Below are positions 54,753-64,000 of a stretch of DNA of 64,000 nt, in pieces (position 1 is the stretch's first letter; each line of letters begins with the position of its first letter). The position numbers and the translations under genes were made by a program. The notes beneath the pieces are model-generated. The model saw only the letters and a list, made by a program, of their open reading frames with translations, was not told where the DNA came from and did not search any database. The DNA lies in the NCBI GenBank assembly GCA_963920575.1, contig OY986972.1, positions 9,808,010 through 9,872,009 of the forward strand. Direction: 5' to 3'. Source of the DNA: Narthecium ossifragum (Eukaryota; Streptophyta; Magnoliopsida; Dioscoreales; Nartheciaceae).

Positions 54753-55299
54753 TAGATCACGGCCGGGGGAGATCGATTGATCGGTCGATCGCTGAGGTCG
54801 GATCACGAGAGGAGGATCTCCGGAGGGGAGCGTTGAGGAGGCCGCCGGAGACGGGGAGGAGGGGGTGATCGCTTCGGATCTCTTGGGGATGGAGGTTGAG
54901 GTGGAGAGGAGGAGGAGGGTAGTGGCGATTTGGATCTGGCGGCAAGGGGGGTAGGGGAGGGGTGGAGGGTGGGATCTGGGAGATGGGGGAGGCGGTGGGT
55001 GTCTAGGGTTAGGGTTTGTTGTTTGAAAAGGTTGTGAGCTGTAATGGATCCTGGGCCGTCCGATCGGATTGGATGGACGGTTGCTATGGCTTTGGGAGGT
55101 CGGCGAGGTAACGAGTTAGGTTGTGCGATCCTGGATGGGCTTCGGCGTTATATATGTACACACACGGATTAATTAATTACATATTTCTTTTTATAAGATT
55201 CAACATTAGTCATATTTTCTTGGGAGAAGGGTCAATAAGAGCTGAAAAAAAAATAGAATTTGACAGCATGTCTTAATTTTTTTTTGATATGACAATAGG

Positions 55300-55660
55300 G
55301 ACTGATGGAATAAAAATGCCCCTATAACCTCCCCTTATGATCCCCCCAAACTCCCCCCAACCCCCCCCACCCAAACCCCGAGCGTCGGTGGCTGATCCAG
55401 CTCGTCGCCAACACCCCCCAACGCCCCAGGCGCCCCCCCCCCCCTCCCTCGGCGGCCCCCAGCGCCCCCCGCCAGCGACACCTAGCATGACCCCCGCAGC
55501 CCCCAGCACCCCCCGCACCCCCCACACCCCTCAGCCCCGAGCTCGCCGTCGTCGTCGCCGCGTCGATCCAGCTCGTCCCCCCCCCCCCCCACGACACCCA
55601 GCACCCCGAGTGTCGGCAGCCCCCAGCACCCAAAGCGCCCTTTTTTTTTTTTTTGAAAAG
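55300..55660. repeat. C-rich simple sequence followed by poly-T
   Basis: Long runs of C with CCCCCAGC, CCCCCACC and AGCACCCCG words end in a run of about 16 T. Proline-rich open frames here are composition artefacts. ATCGGATGTCCTCCGAT at 55666-55682 can form a short hairpin. Confidence 0.75.
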
Positions 55661-55828
55661 TAAAATCGGATGTCCTCCGATGCTTTTTTTTTTGAATTTT
55701 GACAAGTAAATTACTTCTCCCACTTGTTAATTTTTGCAATTGTCAATCAAATTTTTCACAAAATGTTCCTTATTTTGTTTGACTAATTTTTTACTCAAGT
55801 TACTTTTCACAAATCTACAATTGCAAAA

Positions 55829-56190
55829 AAGTGGAAAATAACTTGTACAATTTACATTGTACAAGTGTAACTTTTATAATTGCACATGAAAAGTAACTTG
55901 TACAATTGCAAAAAAGTGATAAATAACTTGTACATATGGAAAGTAACTTGTACATTTGTAAAAAAGTGGAAAGTAACTTGTACATTTGCAAAAAAAATAG
56001 AAAGTAACTTATACAAGTGGACAAGTACTTGTACACATGGAAAGTAACTTGTACAATTGCAAAAAAATGAAAAGTAACTTGTACATTTATAACTTGTACA
56101 TATGGAAAGTAACTTGTACATTTGCAAAAAAATGAAAACTTATACATTTGCAAAAAAGTGAAAAGTGACTTGTACATTTGAAAAAAAAAT
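55829..56190. repeat. Degenerate tandem array of about 34 bp
   Basis: About ten copies of a unit close to GGAAAGTAACTTGTACATTT followed by GCAAAAAAGT recur at 30-42 base spacing (for example near 55937, 55973, 56038, 56106, 56163). Each contains the palindrome TTGTACAA or TTGTACAT. Related words (GGAAAGTAACTCAAG) thin out towards 56600. No palindromic spacers or cas-like genes are present. Confidence 0.88.
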
Positions 56191-56599
56191 TGATAAACGG
56201 CTCCCTGTCCCCGACGTCCTTTTTTTCTTTTTTTCTTTTTTATTTTTATTTTTGAAAAGTAAATAATATGCAGATTATGGAAAGTAATCTAGATTATGGA
56301 ATTAGTATATGTTCTGACTCAAGTTCCTTTTCGCAATTAACTGTACTAAGATTTAGATTATGGAAAGTAACTTATAATACTTGTGGGAAGTAATATAACA
56401 ATTGTGGAAAGTTATTAATTATATTTGGAAAGTAACTCACAAACTTTCCACAATTTCATCATCGAGACTCAAGTTATTTTCCACTAGTTACTTTTCATTG
56501 GTTTAATATGGAAAGTAACTCAAGTTATTTTCAACGATTTCATCACCAAGAATGTAAGACTTTCCGTAATCATGGAAAGTAACTTACTTTTCACTGAAA

Positions 56600-57660
56600 A
56601 TATGAACAACCATAGAAATATGAACAATCACATAAATATGAACAGTCACATGAATATGAACAGTCACTAGGATATGTTAGGAATATTGAAAGCACATTTT
56701 AATAATAAAAAAAGTATTATGCACTAAATGCTTTAAGAAAAAGGTACGAGGACATAGGACTAACTATTTCCATCTGAATGACCTAAACACCAATTAACCT
56801 TGTTTTCTTGTAATCTTCGTATTTATATATTTTCTGCTTTATAGGTTTATCCTTGTAATAGGCTCCACTGGGTTACTTGTTCTAACTATGATTTGAAGTT
56901 AGCCTCCATTGGGTTAATTGATCTAACCACGATTTGAAGTCAAAGCATATTCGAAAAAAATGGTAAATTAGTAATGTGTGACCAAGGTTTAATATGGAGA
57001 AGTCATCGTCTCTCGTCATTTGATGGCCGTGGCGACAAATTTGGAGTTTAATTACCTCATGTTATAATCTCTCTCATATCATCATACCAAACGGTCCATA
57101 TTAATATATTTTTTTAACACATAATAATGAATAAAGATTTTAGATAGTGTTTAAAAGATCTGAGTGGTCGGATGAGATTCAAACTAATTTAGAATATTGA
57201 TAAGATGATAAAGGGGAGATGATGGCATGAGGCAAACTGAACTCCCAAATATGATGATGATAGGGTTAGCAATGACAGCAATAGTGGTGATGGATGGAGT
57301 GAGATACAGCTCATTTGTCCCTTTGGACTCACATACTTACTTTATATAACCTTCAATTAATATTATTTGCCTCCGCCCTCACCCCCAACACCCACTTCTT
57401 AGTTCAATATCATTCCCGCCCTAAGTGGTTTCTAATATTGCTCATTTAATTGGTCTGCAATTGGTATGTGGGTCTCTGTCTCTCTCGATCTCTCGAGATG
57501 TAATCAAAGCTGATTGTGTAACTAATGTTGGGAGTGGCTCATGTTATGCATAGTACTAGTAAAGGTCCAATACAAGAGTAATTAAGAAAATTTTACCGTA
57601 CAATATTGACGTTATTATATAAGTACATGTAGTAAATTTTAATGTACAATCTTGACCTGA
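56600..57660. other. Intergenic AT-rich sequence
   Basis: No gene or transposon was recognised. AACAGTCACATGAATATG words near 56620-56670 form a short local repeat. Confidence 0.5.
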
Positions 57661-57667
57661 TAGTGAA

Positions 57668-57727
57668 ATTCACCCCTCTTTATCCCTGTATGAAGGCATT
57701 CACCCCTCTTTATCCCTGTATGAAGGC
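57668..57727. repeat. Perfect 30-bp tandem duplication
   Basis: The unit begins ATTCACCCCTCTTTATCCCT and ends GTATGAAGGC, present twice without a mismatch at 57668-57697 and 57698-57727. It is likely a recent slippage or repair event. Confidence 0.95.
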
Positions 57728-58076
57728 AATTTATCGAACCACCTAAACATGGATATGTGATTTCTTTTGTGTTCTTCGCAAATCTAAAACTAATCAAGCT
57801 TGCTTTCAAATTAATTTCAAGCCTAACATTTATTATCAAGGTCTGCTTGATTTTTCTCAAATTGCACTTCATCATGAGTCTATTTCAAATTGAGCCGAGC
57901 TTGCTTTTTAAAGATAAGCTTGACGCTTGGTTTGTCAATCTTAATGAGCCTTATTACGAATCTCTGTCTCCACTCCTGGCCAAAAATCCCAGCTCCACCT
58001 CTAATGATGGTGTAAATAGCAGTGGTGGGTGGCAACTATGGTGGTATTGGAGTTTAGTAGTATGATATTTTAAAAG

Positions 58077-58340
58077 CTCGTTTGTTTCATGATATCATAC
58101 ATGAGATAGGATTAATAATCGTGTGGACTTCACTTTATCTTATTTTTTATGTGTTTTTAGGAATGAGATAAATAATTTCATTGGAACTCCATATCTCATG
58201 TACATGGGATAAAATAATCTCAGAGTGGATGTGGGATATGTAATCCCATGAGATGAGATCTATTGAATTCAAAAATAAGAATGTTTTAATATTTTATTAA
58301 ATCTTCTTTCACCTTATCCTATGTCTTACCAAACACGGGG
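58077..58340. mobile_element. MITE-like element, CGTTTGTTTCATGATATC family
   Basis: Left end AGCTCGTTTGTTTCATGATA; right end CACCTTATCCTATGTCTTAC then CAAACACGGG. The ends are imperfect inverted repeats, and internal words such as CTCATGTACATGGGATAA and CCCATGAGATGAGATC add to a long imperfect hairpin. There is no coding capacity. The target duplication is unclear. Confidence 0.55.
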
Positions 58341-58399
58341 GAAGGGTTTAACCCCTCATATCATCTCTCGGGAGAATATATGCGGAATACAATCTCTTA

Positions 58400-58602
58400 A
58401 ACCCCCGTTTGGTGTGAGGATAAATTTATCCCGGGTTAAGGGTGGATTTTGGGATAGAAAAAAGTGGAGTGGTAATGGTAGGTGAGATGAGAATAAAACA
58501 GTAATGATTACTTTTGATGTTTGAGAATAGGAATGAAGATAAGAGGGAAAACGTGGGGTTGCCTAACCCTAACCTCACTCTATCCCCATACCAAACATAC
58601 GC
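58400..58602. mobile_element. MITE of the GTTTGGTRTGGGG family, copy 2
   Basis: Left end ACCCCCGTTTGGTGTGAGGA, right end TATCCCCATACCAAACATAC, an imperfect inverted repeat flanked by TTA (58397-58399 and 58603-58605). The body shares GTGGTAATGGTAGGTGAG and AGTAATGATTACTTTTGATG words with the copy at 22268-22489. A PIF/Harbinger-type MITE is the best fit. Confidence 0.75.
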
Positions 58603-58891
58603 TTAGGAGATTGTATGCATCCATAGGATGTCCGGCGAAATAAATGTGGCCAAAGGGTTACCTTTAGTTTTGTATTGAGATAAGTATCTTTAAAAAAAAT
58701 TAATTAGGTCAAACCAAAGATTATGTTCAACCACAATCTTTTCACATAACCAACCATCTAACACGGTCAAATTATCCCAAAGCTAAGGTTGCGCAAGATG
58801 ATGAACATATATTTTCATCCTGGATTTAGTTCGCATTTAGTCACTTGAGCCAATTGAATTAACTAGTTTGTGATTTCACCTGGTATAGTAT

Positions 58892-59268
58892 ACTAGTACT
58901 CACCTGTGCCCCTGGCACAGTTTTTAGTTATTGTTAATATAAAATTTTAACAAACTCCATGTAGTTTGTCTGGTTAGACGGCTGTGTTGACCCGTAGGTG
59001 GTCCAGGGTTCGAAGGTTGGTCATAGCTTTTTGTTCACTGCCACCATAAAACATAGCCTATAAAATAAAATATTATAAGTCTAACTTAGGGTATATAAAA
59101 TAAATATATATAAGTCTTTGCATATTGCATAAGATAATATTAATAGAACTTAGGCTGATATGAATTAATGCATGTTTATATAAAGCAAACTTAGAGAATA
59201 TATATAAAGAAACTTAGGGGATATGAATTAATGCAGGTTAACCGTTATTGCTCCTTATAAGGTTGATA
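58892..59268 (+). repeat. SINE-like dispersed repeat, copy B
   Basis: Opposite orientation to copy A (6664-7050) and about 95% identical by eye. It starts ACTAGTACTCACCTGTGCCC with a GTGCC/GGCAC hairpin. Candidate pol III A and B boxes lie at about 58972 and 59009, and the AT-rich body ends TTGCTCCTTATAAG. The high identity of two copies 52 kb apart suggests recent activity. Confidence 0.72.
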
Positions 59269-59426
59269 ATCTAGTTCCATGATTGGATTGAATGGAAAAT
59301 TTCAACTTTTTTTTATTTAAAAAAGAACCTTTTATCCTAGGTGATAAATATACATACAACCGTAAGTTTCTCATACAGAGTATTCAAATCCGAGACCTCA
59401 CCATATCGGACTAACGTCAAAATGAT

Positions 59427-59711
59427 TTGTTTCGATGGTCCAATATGAATGAAGAGGAGGGGAGGACCCCCGTTTCGACCGAGAAGCAGGTTTCCAGTCT
59501 GCTCGCCCCTCGTCGCTCCGGTAGTCTGATGAGAGGTACCAATATGAGGGGTGGTGGACACTCCTACGTCTCCAAAGATGAATTGGTGGGGCTTGAGCGG
59601 CTTCAAGGGAACCATATTGTTTTTTACCCAGAGGAGGTGGATAACAGCATCAAACAGTGGGAGTATGCTTTGTTTAACCGTTTTGTCGAGGGATGGATGG
59701 ATGGATGTTGA
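59427..59711 (+). pseudogene. LINE ORF1 fragment, DUF4283-like
   Basis: An open frame reads RGTNMRGGGHSYVSKDELVG, LERLQGNHIVFYPEEVDNSI and KQWEYALFNRFVEG before stopping at 59711. The segment 'FxxEEVxxSIxxWExALxxRFVG' is typical of the start of the DUF4283 domain in ORF1 of plant L1 elements. The rest of the domain, the zinc knuckle and ORF2 are missing. Confidence 0.65.
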
Positions 59712-59724
59712 TCAGCTTCGTCAA

Positions 59725-61068
59725 TGATGAGTCATTAAATATTCATAATTATACCTCTTAATTTATCTTTGTTAGTCTGAGAGTGTTTGTATTTGATAGT
59801 TTGCTACTTGATTTCAGATTTAATGAAGATTCAAGATAGAAAATACAGAAAAAAATTAATATGCTAAAAATACGCTGATTCACCGTCAGTTTGAAAAGAA
59901 TTCGTCATAATTTTTTGAAAATCCCTAAATTCCTGAAATTTGGAGTACTTCTAGAAGACATTGAGATGAACAACTTTTATGTTGAAAGCTTCGCCAAATT
60001 TCATAAAAACGTTCAAGAATTATCAAGGTGAAGTTGTCCGGAAAAACGAGTCTGGACGAACCATCGTCCATAAGGACGATCCATCGGTGAATAGTAAGGA
60101 TCAATCGGTCATACGAACGATCGATCGGTCGGGCAAAAACCTAATTTCAGAAAGATTAGAGATGAAGTCCTACTTGAAGTGCAATTAATTGGCCGAGTTT
60201 CTCCCTATAAAAGGAGGATTTTTGGCCAAAAATAAGGAGGAATCATAGAGAGAAAAGAGAGAATTAGGGTTTCTGAAGATGGTGAAGTCAATGCGTGAAT
60301 CTCTATTGTTCTTCATCAAATCTATGACTTCCATGCCCAAGATGAGTGGTTAATTCCTTAGGGATCTCATGAAGCTTTAGGATATATTTTTATTTTTATT
60401 TTTTCTAGTTTGAATCTTGTATTCTTTTTCTATACATGATCTTATGGATTTGATTTTAATGATAATAGAGTTGAGGGAACAGAGTTCATTAACGTATTTT
60501 TAGGCCTACATGATTTCTGTGATTGATTGTAGAAATCCATAAGATGATTTTAATCTGGTTTGTGAATATCCGATGAGATATATACTTTATGCTTAGTGAC
60601 GATATGTTGTGCTGAGTTTACCCCGAAAATAAGCTATGCTAATCGAAGATAATGTATGCCTTTGAAAACACTTATTTTCTTTTAGGGATTCATGTAAGCT
60701 TAAGAAGATATGAATCTATAATGTCTAAATAAGAAGACAAGAGGATAGCTAGAGAATACATGAAATGAAACTAAAATGGATTGAGCAATCCCTAGGTTTT
60801 ATCTATTTGATTTATCTTAATCTTTTTATATTACTTTCTTAATTAGTTTTAATTAATCTAATTCAAAAATCCAATAAACCCTTCATTGCATTAGGATTAG
60901 AGTTTTGAGATTTAATTTCACCTTCGTTGTTTAAATCAAGAGTTTCCCTATGGACCGATCCCGGACTTCATCAATATGCTACCCTATTATTTTAGTGTCC
61001 GAATAAGGGTATATATAAATTTCCTAATTATGGATTGCATACGATTTAACGATATTTACGAGACATCA
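59725..61068 (+). mobile_element. Gypsy LTR with TTTTTGATGCC leader, 1344 bp
   Basis: Starts TGATGAGTCATTAAATATTC and ends TTTACGAGACATCA. It is followed at once by GTTTTTGATGCCATTGCTGG, a diverged form of the TTTTTGGCGCCGTTGCCGGGG leader that follows the 5' LTR of many plant Gypsy elements. TATAAAA lies at 60206-60212. CGATCGATCGGTC-type motifs lie upstream at 60056-60140. A related LTR start at 63524 is too diverged to be its partner. Confidence 0.75.
60056..60212 (+). promoter_or_regulatory. GATCGATCGGTC cluster and TATA box of the Gypsy LTR
   Basis: Motifs ATCGTCC, GACGATCCATCGGT, GATCAATCGGTC and ACGATCGATCGGTC occur within 85 bases. About 65 bases of plain sequence follow, then CCCTATAAAAGGAGG. 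The arrangement mirrors the other LTR promoters in the window. Confidence 0.6.
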
Positions 61069-61457
61069 GTTTTTGATGCCATTGCTGGCGATCTCTTTTT
61101 ATGATTTTTAACGGAGTATCGATTAAGTTCTCTTTACTCTTTTTATGAGCTTAATTAGATTTTTCTTTTTCTTCTATTTCTCTTTCTTTATTTTACACTT
61201 TTTAGGATTTTTAGTAGCATTAAATCGAAATTTTTTTTGGAAAGAGAAGCCTGCCCACCGCTTAGAGCGATCGGTCGGACTTGAATCAGACCGATCGGAA
61301 CTGTGCAGTTTCCTTGTGTTGCCATGACGAACGATCGATCGGATAGACCACCGATCCATCGTGTAGAAACCGATCGATCAGCTATCCCGCCGATCCATCG
61401 TTCACGTGGCACTTAGCTAAGTCTTCTAACCTGCAACGTTTCATTCAGTTGTGGTTG
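61069..61457. mobile_element. Leader region of the Gypsy element, truncated
   Basis: After the TTTTTGATGCC leader there is a T-rich stretch (about 61140-61205) and then CGATCGGTCGG, ACGATCGATCGG and ACCGATCGATCAGC motifs at 61255-61410. No gag or pol follows. The element is a LARD-like or deleted copy. Confidence 0.55.
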
Positions 61458-61807
61458 TGAGGATCCATTCCTCCAACCCGATTCGACCGCGTTAGGTCGA
61501 GGGTATGGCTCGTTTGGGTTTGTTTCGCGATCGGGTTAATCGCGAAGACCCCCAAGGGCAATTTGATAAATTATGCCTTAGCGCTTGGTTCCACACCCGC
61601 GAAATACACACACAGCCCCTTTGTTTGTTATTTGTGCTTATTAGAACCTTAGGCGAACTTGAAATCGAAAGATTTGAGTTCGGGCGCGCGGAAGTTGTCT
61701 TTAGGACAGCTGCTAGCCCAAACCGATCGATCGCTCTAGGGAGCGATCGGTCAGATTCGAGGTCGGCACCGCCTCCGATGTGTCCGGATAAGGACGCGAA
61801 TCAACCT
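61458..61807 (+). mobile_element. Start of a Tekay-like Gypsy LTR
   Basis: TGTGAGGATCCATTCCTCC opens a segment that follows the same order as the solo LTRs (CAAGGGCAATTTGATAAATT, CACACCCGCG, GAAATCGAAAGATTTGAG, then CGATCGATCGCTC hairpins). It is cut at 61807 by the next LTR and does not clearly resume. Confidence 0.7.
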
Positions 61808-63295
61808 TGTGAGGACCTATCCCTCTACTCCTGGGTCGACCGGCTGGGTCGGGTCCATGGCTCGTTTGCTTGTTTCGCTTCGAGCGCGCGATCCAATGGA
61901 TCGGATTGTTTCTTGAGGTGCAAGGGCAATTTGGTAAATTGCACCTTGTCGGTTTGTTTCACACTTGGTTTGTTTCACACCCGCGTGTGCACACACTGAC
62001 CGTGTTTGTGATAATGTTTGTTTCGAACAGTTAGGTGGACCCGGGATTGAAAGATCCGGGCTTGGACTTGTGTTCTAGCCCAAGTCTAGCTTTCTGCACC
62101 TAAATGATCGATCATTCCTCACTAGAAGGATCGATCATTCCTCACTAGAAGGATCGATCATTTAGTGATGATCGATCATTCCTCATTGGAAGGATTGATC
62201 ATTTAGTGTCAGGAAGTGAGGCGGTTCGTCATGGGTGACCGATCATCTCTTAAGGAAATGATCGATCATTCATAAGGCGATTCGTCCGTCTATAAAACGG
62301 ACGCAAACCCCTTCTTAAACCTCTTTTGAAATCCGATGTTCCTGAGCTCAGATCTGGCTGGATTTGGAAGAGATTGAGGGCGATCTTTGGCTTGGCAGCT
62401 GGGATTGAAGCTGCTCTAGTCGAGGTAGGGATCTTACCTACTATTAGATGCATAAGGATAGAGCGTAGGCGACCCGTGGTATCGCCTACCCAAGGTCTTG
62501 GAAGCTCGAATTTAGCCCTAGGACCGTAGCTGGATAGCGTGGTTCAGGATTGGATGGTTGTGTTCAGTCGATCTTGATGATAGGCTTAGATGACTTGAAC
62601 ACATGTTGATTGAGGTTTAGAGGTCATGTCGGCCTCAAGTCGGGCCGTTAACTGGTCTCTTTATCTCTTGGATAAAGGGTGTGCCTACTCAGCGGTGTCG
62701 GTTCCCTCCTAGTAGTGTCGGTTTCCTGCTCGTGAGACGGCAGTGTTGGTTTCCTGCCTTACTGAGGATGATCTGTGACCAGTTCGTCTGGAAGACCATG
62801 ACTGAGGCCCCTCATAGACACACGGTGGGGTTATGAGACCCCTGTGATACACTCAGGCTTTTCTTGAGGGCGACACTGTTTTGTTCCCTCTTCCTTGTGT
62901 GAGTCATAGTGTAGTTTCCCTACTGAACTTAGTTGGTCATTCCTACCCGTACTGCATTTTGCAGGTGCAGCGTGTTAGCTCCGCTTCTGTGTCCCCTACC
63001 GGGCAGGTGCTTGGCGGCACGGCGGCGTCTGGCGGTGTCTGAAGAGTGGTGATCATCAGCTAACCTTTTTGTCATAGTGAGCCTCCTACGGGAGTTTGAA
63101 TGTATAATGAATTCCCCTCTTCGAGGATTTTCGAGACTTGTATCTATTCAGTTGAGGTTTCTGTAATTATATTACTTTAATGAGGGTGCTTGCTGAATTG
63201 CTTTGGGAAACCAGTAGATTAGAGGGAACCAGTAGTTAGTTAGGTTCCGGTTCGCGTTCCTCGGCCAGGTTGGAATTTCGCGGGTCGGGGTGCGA
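61808..63295 (+). mobile_element. Tekay-like Gypsy LTR 6, 3' end altered
   Basis: Starts TGTGAGGACCTATCCCTC and follows the family to TTTCGCGGGTCGGGGTGCGA, where the expected GACA end is replaced by CCGTCGC. It is shorter (about 1.5 kb) than solo LTRs 1-5. TATAAAA is at 62291-62297, preceded by ATGATCGATCATTCCTCACT repeats at 62103-62275. TCAAC occurs at both outer edges (61801-61805, about 63303) but not at the exact ends, so a target duplication is uncertain. Confidence 0.75.
62103..62297 (+). promoter_or_regulatory. GATCGATCATT array and TATA box of LTR 6
   Basis: Seven or so ATGATCGATCATT / AAGGATCGATCATT units, each a palindrome or near palindrome, are spaced 20-25 bases apart. They end about 20 bases before GTCTATAAAACGGACG. 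This is the clearest case of the array abutting the core promoter. Confidence 0.75.
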
Positions 63296-63515
63296 CCGTC
63301 GCATCAACCGTCGGATCGACCGTCGCGCTCACTATAGTGATGGTCGATCGTCGCATCAACCGCTAGATTGACCGTCACGCTCACTTTAGTCACGGTCGAC
63401 CACCGCATCATCCGCTAGACCGACCGTCAGCCTCTGTCACGAAAAAGGCTTCTCAGGGTCGATGCGAAGATCGACCGTCGCTTTTCCAAATAAACTTGTA
63501 CAGTTGATGGTCGAT
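63296..63515 (-). repeat. Fragment of a Copia-type GGTCGAT array
   Basis: Motifs GACCGTCGCATCAACC, ATGGTCGATCGTCGC and ACGGTCGACC recur. Reversed, the segment AGGCTTCTCAGGGTCGATGC matches GCATCGACCCTGGGAAGCC in the Copia LTR near 17423. It is therefore an inverted scrap of that LTR family. Confidence 0.65.
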
Positions 63516-63523
63516 CGCCAGAT

Positions 63524-64000
63524 TGATAAGTCACTAAATACTCATGATTCAACACCTTAACTTAGCTTTGTTATGCATAGAGTAGTTGTATTTGATAGCT
63601 TGCTAGCTGATTTCAGGTTTAATCATGCTAATGCAGGAAATTCGGCTAAAATGACTAAATAAACTGCTTCGTCGACCGTCAGTAATATATTCGTCAAATA
63701 TTTTAAAAAGGTTAAACTATTCTAAAACTTTGAGATATGGTAGAAGACTCAAAGATCTACAACTTTCATGTTGGATACGTGGCGAGATTCCAGACACATT
63801 AATACCAGTTTTGAAGACTATGAAGATAAACAGATGATTGGAAACTGGTCCGTCGACATCCAGAAGAATATTCTCCAAATATTCCAGATAGGTCAAAATA
63901 TTATAAAATCTTCGGGATCTGATAGAAGACTTCCTAATCTACAATGTTAGTGTTGAACACATTTCCCAATTCTGACTTGATTGGACTCAGTTGCACTCGG
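63524..64000 (+). mobile_element. Gypsy LTR start, running off the window
   Basis: TGATAAGTCACTAAATACTC and following bases match the LTR that starts at 59725 at roughly three positions in four. Same family, separate insertion. It continues past the window end. Confidence 0.65.

Noticed and set aside
54998..55017. Telomeric repeat (TAGGGTTAGGGTTT)
   Set aside because: Fewer than three units inside a gene-like leader; better explained as a plant telo-box promoter element than as interstitial telomere.
55829..56190. Regular short repeats resembling a CRISPR array
   Set aside because: Units are degenerate, contiguous rather than separated by unique spacers, and the context is a plant nuclear genome without cas genes.
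61801..63308. TCAAC as the target duplication of LTR 6
   Set aside because: The words are offset from the apparent LTR ends by several bases, and the 3' end of the LTR is altered, so coincidence cannot be excluded.

Overview
This window is nuclear DNA of a flowering plant, from a repeat-dominated part of a large genome. The evidence is plant-style short introns in the few host genes, L1-type LINEs, Copia and Gypsy LTR retrotransposons with plant primer-binding leaders, hAT, CACTA-like and MITE DNA transposons, and fragments of plant gene families (SWEET, AVT-type amino-acid transporter, DRP1-type dynamin, DUF642, DUF1639). A monocot is plausible but cannot be fixed from sequence reading alone. 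Only one host gene looks complete: a four-exon DUF1639 gene on the minus strand at 52848-53831.

Layout. 1.2-6.5 kb: an L1-type LINE with 14-bp target duplications, split by a decayed ZMYM1-type hAT element with 16-bp terminal inverted repeats and an 8-bp target duplication. 7.3-7.6 kb: the last two exons of a SWEET sugar transporter. 8.4-16.0 kb: a CACTA-like element with subterminal GCAGCGGTT-type repeats at both ends, carrying a DRP1 exon and seven exons of an AVT transporter; it may sit inside an intron of an unidentified gene. 17.2-18.3 kb: a Copia/Sirevirus-like LTR, followed by decayed gag-like sequence. 22.8-41.1 kb: one Tekay/Del-like Gypsy LTR blown up to 18 kb by three directly inserted solo LTRs of a related family, plus two (TA)n-flanked elements that carry gene fragments and a fourth solo LTR. 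41.1-42.1 kb: a second LINE copy. 43.4-51.2 kb: a hAT-like element containing a TR-GAG retrotransposon, whose 3' LTR holds a fifth solo LTR. 51.4-55.1 kb: the DUF1639 gene and its upstream region. 55.3-59.7 kb: tandem arrays, MITEs, a SINE-like repeat and a LINE ORF1 fragment. 59.7-64 kb: Gypsy LTRs, Tekay-like LTRs and a Copia-type repeat fragment.

The most interesting signal is regulatory. LTRs of at least three unrelated retrotransposon lineages carry dense arrays of CGATCGATC- or GGTCGATC-type palindromic motifs immediately upstream of their TATA boxes. Second themes are gene-fragment capture by several different elements, and an unusually clean ladder of nested insertions in which most junctions can be read to the base from their target-site duplications.
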